Shown here: one piece after another, positions 25,610-33,345 of the stretch
Layout: each line of letters begins with the position of its first letter
How positions within the stretch are numbered: the stretch's first letter is position 1
Assembly: GCF_009909185.1 (NCBI RefSeq)
Contig: NZ_JAAAMV010000021.1
Coordinates: 48,023-112,022 of the forward strand
From: Paenibacillus glycinis
Lineage (GTDB): Bacteria; Bacillota; Bacilli; Paenibacillales; Paenibacillaceae
Length of the DNA: 64,000 bases
Direction: 5' to 3'
Notes under the pieces: generated by a model
What the model was told of the DNA's origin: nothing
Database searches by the model: none
Seen by the model: only the letters and a program-made list of their open reading frames with translations
Position numbers and translations under genes: made by a program

Positions 25610-27283
25610 TTATTTACCCGCGTTCCACTTGTCGTAGGCGCCTTGATACAGCTCCGCGATCCGGTCGCCGCCCATTTTTTTGATCTGGGCGACGTACTTG
25701 TCCCAACCGGACATCGGTTCTTGCCCCGTGACGAATTTCGCTTCCATCTGCGTCACGTACGTGTTCAGATCGGACAGCAGCGTCGTCGCTTCGGTCTGCT
25801 CCTCGTTCGTCAGGTAGACGTTCGGGAACGGCGCCTTGCCGATCGGCGTCAGCTTCTCCGCGTTTTCCTTCGCGAGCCATGCGTCGAATTCGCTTCCCAG
25901 CCCCTTCGTAAGCTCGCTGGAGCTCATGCCCGGCGTGAGGATGCCGTAGTTCGGCGTCAGCTTCCCGCGGTACTCCTCGCGGTCTCCGCCTCCCGGAACC
26001 GGCAGCCATTCTTTCTCGTGCGTCGCTTTGTCTTTGTATTTCCACAGCGTGTTTTCCGGCCCTTGGGCGAACAGCGTCGCGCCGTCGTACCCGTACAGGT
26101 AATCGATCCAGCGCATCGTCGCTTCCGGCGCCGGGTCCTTGCTCGTAATGGCGAAGGTGCCGTTGGTGGAAATGCCCGGGTGCTTGCCGTACACCGGCGA
26201 ACCGGCAATCTCGCTCTTCACCGGCGTCATCATCGGGTTGTCGCCGCTCGGCTCGCCGCCGAGCGTGAAGTACGGGAACCAATCGTTGAACAGCGCGATC
26301 TGGTTGTTCTGCCCTTTGGCCTTCTTCTGCTCCGGCGTTTGCGAGAACGTCTCGTGGTCGAGCAGCTCGTCCTTCCACAGGCGGTTCATGAACGTCAAGT
26401 AGCCTTTGTAGCCTTCTTCCTGAGGCGTATAGTGCACCTTGCCGTCCTTGTCCGAGTATACCGCCTCGTCGTAGATGCCCCAGAAGCCCAGGAAGAACAT
26501 CCGCAGGTCATCCAGCTTGACGGAGGTCAGCGGAATTTCGTCCGGCTTGCCGTTGCCGTTCGGGTCCTCGTTCTTGACGCGCTTCAGGTAATCGTACAGC
26601 TCGTCCGTCGTCTTCGGCAGCTCCGTCACCTTCAGCGCTTGGAGGAACTTGCCGTTGTACCACATCGGGCTGCGGTACCAGACCGCGGAGAGATCGATGT
26701 TGGGCAGCGCGTACATATGGCCGTCCGGCGTCGTGAACGACTTGCGGATGTCCGGATGCTCGTCGAAGATCTTCTTCAGGTTCGGCGCATAGCCCTCGTC
26801 GATGTATTTCTCCAAAGGAATCAACACGCCCTGCGTGCCGTAGGTTACTTGCTCCGCCGGCTTCAGATCGGCGCCGTAGAAGACGTCCGGCAGGTCGCCG
26901 CTCGCGAAGACGAGGTTCTTCTTGGCTTCGAAGCTGTCGATCGGCGCAAGCTGATACTCGAACTTGACGCCGGTCAGCTTCTCCATTTCCTGAAGCACGG
27001 CCATCTGTTTCCAGTCCGCGACGCCCGCGTCCTGCGACATCATCGTCAGCGTGAGCGCCTTGTCCACGATCGGAAAGCCGTCCTTTTTCACGCCGTTCGC
27101 TTCCGTTCCGGCGTTCGCGTTCGTTCCATTGCCCGCGTTCGCTCCGTTTTCCGCGTTCGCGGCTCCTCCCGAATCGTTGGCCGGCGCGCCGTTCTTCTCG
27201 TTCCCGGAGCTGCAGGCCGCCAACATGGCCGCCGTCAGGGTAAGACTCAGTACGATCGATGAAGGCTTGCGAAGATTTTTCAT
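25610..27283 (-). CDS. Extracellular solute-binding lipoprotein of a sugar ABC importer (LipO-like)
   Basis: The 557-residue precursor has a lipoprotein signal peptide ending in the lipobox LAAC (Cys about 24), followed by a Ser/Gly/Asn/Ala linker. GGGGGAT lies about 7 nt before ATG 27283. The mature part is a large cluster-1 type binding protein, recognisable by LTLMMSQDAGVADW, VFASGDLPDVFYG, YALPNIDLSAVWYRSPMWYN and EVTELPKTTDELYDYLKRVKN-type blocks. Such proteins capture complex oligosaccharides for LplB/LplC-like permeases. It is the last gene of the importer operon, 33 bp after the LplC-type gene. The ligand is unknown. Confidence 0.85.
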   Translation of the reverse strand: MKNLRKPSSIVLSLTLTAAMLAACSSGNEKNGAPANDSGGAANAENGANAGNGTNANAGTEANGVKKDGFPIVDKALTLTMMSQDAGVADWKQMAVLQEMEKLTGVKFEYQLAPIDSFEAKKNLVFASGDLPDVFYGADLKPAEQVTYGTQGVLIPLEKYIDEGYAPNLKKIFDEHPDIRKSFTTPDGHMYALPNIDLSAVWYRSPMWYNGKFLQALKVTELPKTTDELYDYLKRVKNEDPNGNGKPDEIPLTSVKLDDLRMFFLGFWGIYDEAVYSDKDGKVHYTPQEEGYKGYLTFMNRLWKDELLDHETFSQTPEQKKAKGQNNQIALFNDWFPYFTLGGEPSGDNPMMTPVKSEIAGSPVYGKHPGISTNGTFAITSKDPAPEATMRWIDYLYGYDGATLFAQGPENTLWKYKDKATHEKEWLPVPGGGDREEYRGKLTPNYGILTPGMSSSELTKGLGSEFDAWLAKENAEKLTPIGKAPFPNVYLTNEEQTEATTLLSDLNTYVTQMEAKFVTGQEPMSGWDKYVAQIKKMGGDRIAELYQGAYDKWNAGK

Positions 27284-27316
27284 TCGAACATCCCCCTTAA
27301 TTTGATTATGGCAAGA

Positions 27317-28225
27317 TCAGCCCTTTATGGAACCAATCATAACACCCTGCACGAAGTAACGCTGAAGGAACGGATAGACGGCTATCACGGGAACGGTCGC
27401 CACGATGATCACGGCATATTTGACCAACGCCGCGATTTCCGCCTTGGTGTTCATCGCCGTGGCCGTGGACGAATCGATCACCCCGCCGCCCTGCGCGCTC
27501 ATTTCCTGCAGCACGAGGATCTGGCGCAGCACCAGCTGCAGCGGGTATTTGGCGTTGTCGTTCAAGTAGATCAGCGCCGAGAAATAGCTGTTCCAATTGC
27601 CGACGCCGTAGAACAGCGCCATGACCGCGATAATCGGCATCGACAGCGGCAGAATGATGCGGACGAACAGCTTCATGTTCGTCGCGCCGTCGATCTGGGC
27701 CGCCTCCTGCAGCTCCCTCGGAATGGAGCTTTGGAAGAACGTGCGGGAGACGATGATGTTCCAGATCGAAGCGGCCGAAGGGAGCACGATCGCCCATACC
27801 GTATTGACCATGTGCAGCTGTTTGACGAGCAGGTACGTCGGGACCAAGCCGCCGCCGAAAAACATCGTGACCATGAACATGCCGGTAAAAAAGTGGCGTC
27901 CGACGAAATCCTTTCGGCTCAGCGCGTACGCCGCCGGCAGCGTCACCGCCAGGTTGATCGCGGTTCCGAGCACCGTGTACACGATGGTGTTCCAGTAGCC
28001 GATCCAGATATTCGAATTCTCGAGCACCCTTTGGTACCCGTCGAACGTAATGCCCTTCGGCCACAACCACATCTCGCCGGAGGCGACGTACTTCGGATCG
28101 CTGACGGAGGCGCTGACGATATACACCACGGGATAAAACACGATCAGGAAAGCAGCGAATACGTAGAGGTAATTACAGATCAAAAACAGTTTGTCCCGTC
28201 CGGTTTCTTTCACGCCGGTTAACAT
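27317..28225 (-). CDS. Sugar ABC transporter permease, LplC/YtcP type
   Basis: This 302-residue integral membrane protein has six predicted helices. The EAA loop is ELQEAAQIDGATNMKLFVRIILPLSMPII, where the ATPase docks, and the family's usual C terminus is YPFLQRYFVQGVMIGSIKG. GGAGGAGGG precedes ATG 28225. It pairs with the LplB-type permease 15 bp upstream. No ATPase gene is near. In Bacillus such importers share the general ATPase MsmX, which is assumed here. Confidence 0.9.
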   Translation of the reverse strand: MLTGVKETGRDKLFLICNYLYVFAAFLIVFYPVVYIVSASVSDPKYVASGEMWLWPKGITFDGYQRVLENSNIWIGYWNTIVYTVLGTAINLAVTLPAAYALSRKDFVGRHFFTGMFMVTMFFGGGLVPTYLLVKQLHMVNTVWAIVLPSAASIWNIIVSRTFFQSSIPRELQEAAQIDGATNMKLFVRIILPLSMPIIAVMALFYGVGNWNSYFSALIYLNDNAKYPLQLVLRQILVLQEMSAQGGGVIDSSTATAMNTKAEIAALVKYAVIIVATVPVIAVYPFLQRYFVQGVMIGSIKG

Positions 28226-28240
28226 TCGCGTCCCTCCTCC

Positions 28241-29203
28241 CTACCACAAACTATTCTCGCTCGTCCGGCGGACGATCTGATTCACGAGCACCAGCAGCGC
28301 CGCATTCACCACCGAATTGAACAGCCCGATCGCCGTCGAGAAGCTGTACTGCGCATCCACGAGTCCCGAGCGGTAGACGAACGTCGAGATCACGTCCGAC
28401 GAATCCATGTTGAGCGGGTTTTGCAGCAGCAAGATCTTCTCGAAGCCGACGCCGAACAAGCTGCCCATGTTCAAGATAAGCAAGATCGTCATCGTCGGGA
28501 GCAGGGTCGGAACGTTGATATGGCGGACGCGCTGGAAACGCGATGCCCCGTCGATGATGGCCGCTTCGTGCAGTCCGGGATCGACGCCCGAGAGCGCCGC
28601 CAAATAAATGATCGTTCCCCAGCCCGCGCTCTGCCAAACGCCGGACAGGACGTACATCGTCTTGAACCAGCGGGGATCGGTCAGGAAATCCGGCGAGCCG
28701 AACCCCAGCCCTTCGATTAACCGGACGATCATTCCGGTCGACGGGGACAGGAAGGTAATGATCATCCCGGCCATGACGACGACCGATATGAAATGCGGCG
28801 CGTACGTCACCGTCTGGGCCAGCTTCTTGAAGAAGCCCGTTCTCACCTCGTTGAACGCGAGCGCCAGGATAATCGGGATCGGAAATCCGACGGCCAGCTC
28901 GTACAAGCTGATGCTCAGCGTGTTCCAGATCAAGTCCCAGAAGTAATAGGAATGGAAGAAGCGCACGAAGTGATCGAAGCCGACCCACGGGCTTCCCAGG
29001 ATTCCCTTTGTCGGAATGTAATTCTTGAACGCGATTTGAATGCCGTACATCGGCCCATAGGAGAAGATAAGGAAGTAGAGGAACGCCGGCGCAACGAAGA
29101 GATACAATTCCCAGTTGCGGACGATCTTCTTCCATAGGCTTCGATTGGGCGGTACGGTTTCGGACGATGTGCCTCTTGCGATGACAGCATCCGTATCCTG
29201 CAT
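28241..29203 (-). CDS. Sugar ABC transporter permease, LplB/YteP type
   Basis: This 320-residue permease has a cytoplasmic N terminus, the FLIFSYGPMYGIQIAFKNY block typical of LplB, and the EAA loop LHEAAIIDGASRFQRVRHINVP. GGGAGTGATCCT precedes ATG 29203. It is the first gene of the importer operon (LplB, LplC, binding protein). Its promoter region carries TTACATAAT at 29257-29249 and, overlapping it, the perfect 10-bp palindrome GTAAGCTTAC (29254-29263), a possible operator. Confidence 0.9.
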   Translation of the reverse strand: MQDTDAVIARGTSSETVPPNRSLWKKIVRNWELYLFVAPAFLYFLIFSYGPMYGIQIAFKNYIPTKGILGSPWVGFDHFVRFFHSYYFWDLIWNTLSISLYELAVGFPIPIILALAFNEVRTGFFKKLAQTVTYAPHFISVVVMAGMIITFLSPSTGMIVRLIEGLGFGSPDFLTDPRWFKTMYVLSGVWQSAGWGTIIYLAALSGVDPGLHEAAIIDGASRFQRVRHINVPTLLPTMTILLILNMGSLFGVGFEKILLLQNPLNMDSSDVISTFVYRSGLVDAQYSFSTAIGLFNSVVNAALLVLVNQIVRRTSENSLW

Positions 29204-29248
29204 AGGATCACTCCCTTCTGAATTGGTAGGTTACGTTGTCGGCTCATC

Positions 29249-29263
29249 ATTATGTAAGCTTAC
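29249..29263 (-). promoter_or_regulatory. Promoter motif and palindrome before the importer operon
   Basis: TTACATAAT (29257-29249, minus strand) is 46 nt before the permease ATG and matches the element before the CBM9-like operon. The palindrome GTAAGCTTAC (29254-29263) overlaps it. A weak -35 (GTGAAC) lies 16 bp upstream of CATAAT. Confidence 0.4.
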
Positions 29264-29310
29264 CTGACGCGTTCACATCCTCAACGATAGAGGACGGCAA
29301 GCGCAGCGTA

Positions 29311-29546
29311 AATATGTCATTTCCCTCATTTCGTTGAAAGCGCTCTACTTCAGGCTTGGCGCAAGTTTGGCCTATCCGCCCGACAGGCGGACAATATGTC
29401 GTTTTTGCGGGGTTGCAGGCTGCACCGGCGTTGAAAGCAATTTTGGCCAATCGGGCCGGACTGGGCGGCAGCCCGCAAAACGACCGTTTCGACCCGCATC
29501 GAACGGTCCGGAAGGCTACGCGACGCGATAGCAAAAATGACATATC
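29311..29546. repeat. Nested inverted-repeat element in the importer/acyltransferase gap
   Basis: Outer arms ATATGTCATTT (from 29312) and AAAATGACATAT (to 29545) enclose inner arms GTCGTTTTTGCGGG (29398-29411) and CCCGCAAAACGAC (29472-29484). The arms are related to each other (ATATGTC[AG]TTTTTGC). Inside, CGTTGAAAGC occurs twice (29332 and 29429), each followed by TTTGGCC and a GC-rich stem. There is no ribosome site or gene. It resembles a palindromic intergenic repeat or a miniature element; copies elsewhere cannot be checked here. Confidence 0.5.
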
Positions 29547-29573
29547 AAAAAGGCCGCTCCGCCCGGAGCAGCC
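29546..29573 (-). terminator. Terminator of the acyltransferase gene
   Basis: On the minus strand GGCTGCTCC pairs with GGAGCGGCC (one mismatch) around GGGC, followed by TTTTTGATA. It lies about 180 bp after the acyltransferase stop. Confidence 0.75.
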
Positions 29574-29750
29574 TGCTGTGCTTCTTCCTGCTATGGAAGT
29601 TTTCGTATGCTGATACTGAATGCTTCGGATATCGAAGGCTTCGGATATTGAACGTCCTCTTACGCTCCTATGGTTGCGCGAGCCGCCGCACGAGGGAAAT
29701 GTGCTTGCGCTTCTTCCCTTGGCGGAAGCTTTCCCATCGCCCGAAGCTCC

Positions 29751-30986
29751 TTATTCCGTCGCTTCCGTTAGCCGCCTGTCGGCTGCCTGGCCGTTCTCGG
29801 CCTCCGCTTCCGCCGCGGACTCGAGCTTCGGGCGGAATTTGGCCGGCGCCTGCCCCAGGACGAGCCAAGCGCCGCGGATATAGCGATGTGCGAGAAGCAG
29901 GACGAGCACGGAGGCGACGAGCGCGAAGACGAAGCCGCCCGCCGTCCAGAGATGATAGACGAGCGGCTGTCCGCTTGCCGGCTTCAGCCGGTGGTACAGC
30001 AGCAGAAAGAACGGATGCACGAGGTACAAGCCGAACGAAAGCGCGCCGAGATCGGACAGCACGGCGGACAGGGGACGGGCGGCCCGCAGCTTGGCGAGCC
30101 GGAAACAAGCGAACAAGAGGACAAGGGTGGTCAGAACCGTGAACAGGTTGTAGCCGATCTCGAACCAATAGCCGTTCGGCGTCGACGCGCCGGTGCGGTA
30201 CGCGATATACATGCCCAGGAATCCGGCGGTCGCGGTCAGCCATAGAAGCGCAGCCGCCGTCAACATGCCGGCTCTCCGGTGCCGATTCGCGCCGTCGCTG
30301 CCTCGAAACCAATGCGCCAACCGGTCGGACCGCATGCCCAGGTAGGCGCCGATCAGGAACGCCGCGAAATACGAAAAGGCCCAGCTCCCTTTCGCGTCCA
30401 TATGCCAGTAGTTCCGGTTCAACAGGTAGAAGCCCCATTGGACGGCGAAGCCGAGCGGAACGGCCAGCCGGACCGGCAGGCGAAGCTTCTGGAAGAGCAG
30501 CAGCAAGATCGGAAACAAGGCATACAGCTGAATGGTGATCGCAACGTAATACAAGTGGGGGTACGCTTTGCCGGTCAGCAGATGCTCTCCGAACAGCCGC
30601 AGCATCTCGATGGACTCCCGCGAGCGGTGCTTCAGCGCGTTCTCGACCAGCTCGTAACCCAGCGATACGAACGCGTACGGCACGATCAGCTGCAAGAATC
30701 GCTTGCTGTAAAACGTCCGAAGCCCGGAGAACGTCAACGGCCGATCGCCATAATTATAGAAGAGCACGAAGCCCGAGAGGAAGATAAACGCCGGCACGCA
30801 GAAGAGCGAGAACGTGTTGAGGATGATGTATGCATCCCGCGGCAAGGAATTTTGCACGGTCACCACGGCCGAGGACGTCGCATGCACCATCATCACGCCC
30901 AGTATCGCGATGCCCCGCAGCATCTCGAGCTCCGGCACCCGCTCTTTGCGCGGCAGTCGCTCGGCGGCATCCTGTCTCGTCGTCAT
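29751..30986 (-). CDS. Membrane acyltransferase, acyltransferase-3 (OatA/WecH-like) family
   Basis: This 411-residue protein has about ten hydrophobic segments. It begins with the family block ELEMLRGIAILGVMMVHATS, whose conserved His follows the first helix, and continues with CVPAFIFLSGFVLFYNYG and FYSKRFLQLIVPY (R-x10-R region). Family members move acetyl or other acyl groups to sugars of peptidoglycan, exopolysaccharide or antibiotics. No extracytoplasmic SGNH domain is attached. GGAGG lies 10 nt before ATG 30986. It is transcribed alone; the substrate is unknown. Confidence 0.85.
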   Translation of the reverse strand: MTTRQDAAERLPRKERVPELEMLRGIAILGVMMVHATSSAVVTVQNSLPRDAYIILNTFSLFCVPAFIFLSGFVLFYNYGDRPLTFSGLRTFYSKRFLQLIVPYAFVSLGYELVENALKHRSRESIEMLRLFGEHLLTGKAYPHLYYVAITIQLYALFPILLLLFQKLRLPVRLAVPLGFAVQWGFYLLNRNYWHMDAKGSWAFSYFAAFLIGAYLGMRSDRLAHWFRGSDGANRHRRAGMLTAAALLWLTATAGFLGMYIAYRTGASTPNGYWFEIGYNLFTVLTTLVLLFACFRLAKLRAARPLSAVLSDLGALSFGLYLVHPFFLLLYHRLKPASGQPLVYHLWTAGGFVFALVASVLVLLLAHRYIRGAWLVLGQAPAKFRPKLESAAEAEAENGQAADRRLTEATE

Positions 30987-31032
30987 CGTGGCCTGTCCTC
31001 CCTTCCGGCGCGCCGTTGGACGGCCTTGCTTA

Positions 31033-31061
31033 TTTATACTGTTTTCAAAATGATTTGAAAC
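31033..31061 (-). promoter_or_regulatory. Acyltransferase promoter with overlapping dyad operator candidate
   Basis: On the minus strand a -10-like TATAAA (31038-31033) is preceded by the dyad GTTTCAAA-TCA-TTTTGAAAAC (31061-31041, one base out of register), which covers the expected -35 and spacer. A repressor or activator site is inferred from position and symmetry. Confidence 0.4.
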
Positions 31062-31096
31062 TATAAGCCGCGCGGAAAAAAATTACAACGATACGG

Positions 31097-31140
31097 GAAA
31101 AGGCAGCTCCGCAAAGGTCTTCGACCCGCGAAACTGCCTC
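31097..31140 (-). terminator. Probable terminator of the sulfur operon
   Basis: On the minus strand GGCAG (31137-31133) pairs with CTGCC (31105-31101), with inner GCG and GGTC/GACC pairing, followed by TTTTCCC. It is the only terminator-like structure after the monooxygenase stop at 31169. Confidence 0.5.
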
Positions 31141-31168
31141 CGCTGCCGCGCGAATGGCGGCCCGTCTA

Positions 31169-32500
31169 TTAAATGGATGCTTCTTCCTTCGCGTACCGGT
31201 TGGCCGGGATCGCCAGACCCAAGTTGCCGCGGAGCGTGCCGCTCTCGTATTCCGTGCGGAACAAGCCGCGCTCCTGCAGGATCGGCACGACGAGATCCAC
31301 GAAGTCCGTCAAGCCGTTCGGGACGGACTCGGCCAGCATGAAGCCGTCGGCCGCGCCGCGAACGAACCATTCCTCGAGGATGTCCGCGACCTGCTCCGGC
31401 GTGCCGATGAACTTGCTTCTCGGCGTGGCGGATTGAATCGCGACCTGGCGCAGCGTCAGGTTGCGCTCCTTGGCATCGCGCTTGATCTTGTCCGTGCCGC
31501 TCTGGAAGCTGTTGCGGCCGAGGTCGCCAAGGTCCGGAAACGGCTCGTCGAGCGGATATTGGGAGAAATCGTGATGCTCGAAAAACCGGCCGAGGTAGTT
31601 CAGCGCCGTCTCGATCGTCACGAGATTGGCGACCTCTTGGTATTTGCGCTCCGCTTCTTCCGCCGTCGCGCCGATGATCGGCCCGATGCCCGGGAAGACG
31701 AGCACGTCGTCCGCCGAGCGGCCGAAGGAGACCGCCCGCGCTTTCACGTCTTGGTAGAACGCGATCGCGTCCTCGATCGTCTCATGCCCCGTGAAGATGG
31801 CATCGGCTTCCTTGGCCGCGTAGTTTTTGCCGACCTCCGAGGAGCCCGCTTGGAAAATGACCGGCCTTCCCTGCTTGGAGCGCGCGATGTTAAGCGGCCC
31901 TTTCACCGAGAAGAACTCGCCCTCGTGGTTCAAAGCATGGACCTTCGCCGGGTCGAAGAACACCCCGGTCGCCTTATCCCGCACGAACGCGTCGTCCTCC
32001 CACGAATCCCACAGCCCCCGCGTCACGTCCAGGTATTCCGTCGCGATCCGGTAGCGCAGATCATGCTCGGGATGCTCCTTCTTGCCGTAATTCAGCGCCG
32101 AGCCCTCCAGCGGCGACGTGACGATGTTCCAACCGGCGCGTCCGCCGCTCAATACGTCCAGCGAACCGAACTGGCGCGCCACCGTGAACGGTTCGCTGTA
32201 CGACGTCGAGAGCGTCCCGACGAGACCGATGTTCTTGGTGACCGAAGCAAGCGCGCTGAGCAGCGAGATCGGCTCGAAACGGTTCTGAAAATGCGGAATC
32301 GATTTCTCGTTGATATACAGGCCGTCGGCGATGAAGATCAGATCCAGCTTGCCCGCCTCCGCCTTCTGCGCCCATTGCTTGTAAAGCTCGAAATTCACGC
32401 TGGCGTCCGGCTGTACGTCCGGATGACGCCACATCGCGGGATTGCCGCCCACGCCGTGCAGCAGGGCGCCGAGTTTCAGTTGTTTCCGCGGTTTGCTCAT
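31169..32500 (-). CDS. LLM-class flavin-dependent monooxygenase, CmoJ/YxeK (NtaA/SoxA) type
   Basis: This 443-residue protein matches the length of B. subtilis CmoJ (YtnJ) and YxeK, both about 440. The FMNH2-using bacterial-luciferase barrel is shown by [59 protein letters not shown] and [20 protein letters not shown] in parts. In B. subtilis these enzymes open N-acetylated S-(2-succino)cysteine and related thioethers, which fits the adjacent M20 deacylase and cystine-type importer. A separate flavin reductase is needed and none is seen here. GGAGGAG precedes ATG 32500. It is the last gene of the operon, 39 bp after the DinB-like gene. Confidence 0.85.
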   Translation of the reverse strand: MSKPRKQLKLGALLHGVGGNPAMWRHPDVQPDASVNFELYKQWAQKAEAGKLDLIFIADGLYINEKSIPHFQNRFEPISLLSALASVTKNIGLVGTLSTSYSEPFTVARQFGSLDVLSGGRAGWNIVTSPLEGSALNYGKKEHPEHDLRYRIATEYLDVTRGLWDSWEDDAFVRDKATGVFFDPAKVHALNHEGEFFSVKGPLNIARSKQGRPVIFQAGSSEVGKNYAAKEADAIFTGHETIEDAIAFYQDVKARAVSFGRSADDVLVFPGIGPIIGATAEEAERKYQEVANLVTIETALNYLGRFFEHHDFSQYPLDEPFPDLGDLGRNSFQSGTDKIKRDAKERNLTLRQVAIQSATPRSKFIGTPEQVADILEEWFVRGAADGFMLAESVPNGLTDFVDLVVPILQERGLFRTEYESGTLRGNLGLAIPANRYAKEEASI

Positions 32501-32539
32501 CGATTTCTCCTCCTTTATGCGCTGCGGGCTGCCGCAGCT

Positions 32540-33019
32540 TCACACGACGACGTATGCCGACGCGATGCGTTCGATTTGCGCGATATGGTTATGCACGTGC
32601 TTGACGAAGCCCCAGACGACGTCGCGAAGCGCAACCGTCTCGTCCTTGAAGTTGATGCCCGTCTTGGCCCAATCCTCTGGCGCAAGCCGTTTCAGCAGGA
32701 GTAGGTTGTACGTCAGATAAGCCTCGTAGAAAGCCAAAATGTCGCCGGCCGCGCCTTCGTTGGCACGCCCGGACGCCACCCATGCGTCCTGCTTGAAGCC
32801 GGGCAGCTTCGCCTCCGAGCCCGACACGATCTCGCGGATCCGAAAACCGACGACGATCGCGTGATCCGCCAGATGCGACAGCACCTCCGTCACGCTCCAC
32901 ACGCCGGGCGCCGCTTTCCATGTCAGCTGATCCTCGGTCAAGCCCGCGATCGTCTGTTTCAACTGCTGATGAAGCACCGAATAATCGAAAAGCAGCGTTT
33001 CAATGGGATTGGCCGTCAT
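32540..33019 (-). CDS. DinB-like four-helix protein, possible bacillithiol S-transferase
   Basis: This 159-residue protein has the DinB/YfiT-type pattern: a first helix with LLFDYSVLHQQLKQTI, then LTWKAAPGVWSVTEVLSHLADHAIV (the first metal-site His is in LSHLADH), and a late VKHVHNHIAQIERI with the other two His. Proteins of this fold include metal-dependent thiol transferases, and in Bacilli several use bacillithiol. In a sulfur-compound operon, thiol transfer or detoxification is a reasonable inference, not shown by sequence. AGGAGG sits 7 nt before ATG 33019. The five 69-bp repeats lie directly upstream, between this gene and the M20 gene. Confidence 0.8.
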   Translation of the reverse strand: MTANPIETLLFDYSVLHQQLKQTIAGLTEDQLTWKAAPGVWSVTEVLSHLADHAIVVGFRIREIVSGSEAKLPGFKQDAWVASGRANEGAAGDILAFYEAYLTYNLLLLKRLAPEDWAKTGINFKDETVALRDVVWGFVKHVHNHIAQIERIASAYVVV

Positions 33020-33041
33020 GTTTGGACCTCCTAAAGTTTTT

Positions 33042-33345
33042 CGAGCGAAGCGGGCGCCGAGTTATCCGGCGCGATAGAAAAACCGCTTCGGAAGCATAGG
33101 CTGCGTTTTTCGAGCGAAGCGGGCGCCGAGCTATCCGGCGCGATAGAAAAACCGCTTCGGAAGCATAGGCTGCGTTTTTCGAGCGAAGCGGGCGCCGGGT
33201 TGTCCGGCGCGATAGAAAAACCGCTTCGGAAGCATAGGCTGCGTTTTTCGAGCGAAGCGGGCGCCGAGTCGTCCGGCGCGATGGAAAAACCGCTTCGGAA
33301 GCATAGGCTGCGTTTTTCGAGCGAAGCGGGCGCCGACTCGTTCGG
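33042..33345. repeat. Five tandem 69-bp hairpin repeats inside the sulfur operon
   Basis: CGAGCGAAGC begins at 33042, 33111, 33180, 33249 and 33318, an exact 69-bp period; the fifth unit is cut after GCGGGCGCCGA at the M20 gene stop. Each unit folds: CGAAGCGG pairs with CCGCTTCG, and inside GCGCCG pairs with CGGCGC. The linker reads AAGCATAGGCTGCGTTTTT. Copies differ mainly in the inner loop (GTTAT, GCTAT, GTTGT, GTCGT). Related sequence occurs inverted at 63.9 kb. Because 69 is a multiple of three, the array gives an open frame on the minus strand, but it has no ribosome site and is not counted as a gene. Confidence 0.9.

Noticed and set aside
29335..29348. CcpA (cre)-like site TGAAAGCGCTCTAC
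   Set aside because: It mismatches the consensus at its 3' end, lies about 130 bp from the permease start, and its TGAAAGC part recurs within the surrounding repeat element.
33042..33345. Possible CRISPR array
   Set aside because: Units are near-identical over their full 69 bp with no unique spacers, and no cas genes are near.
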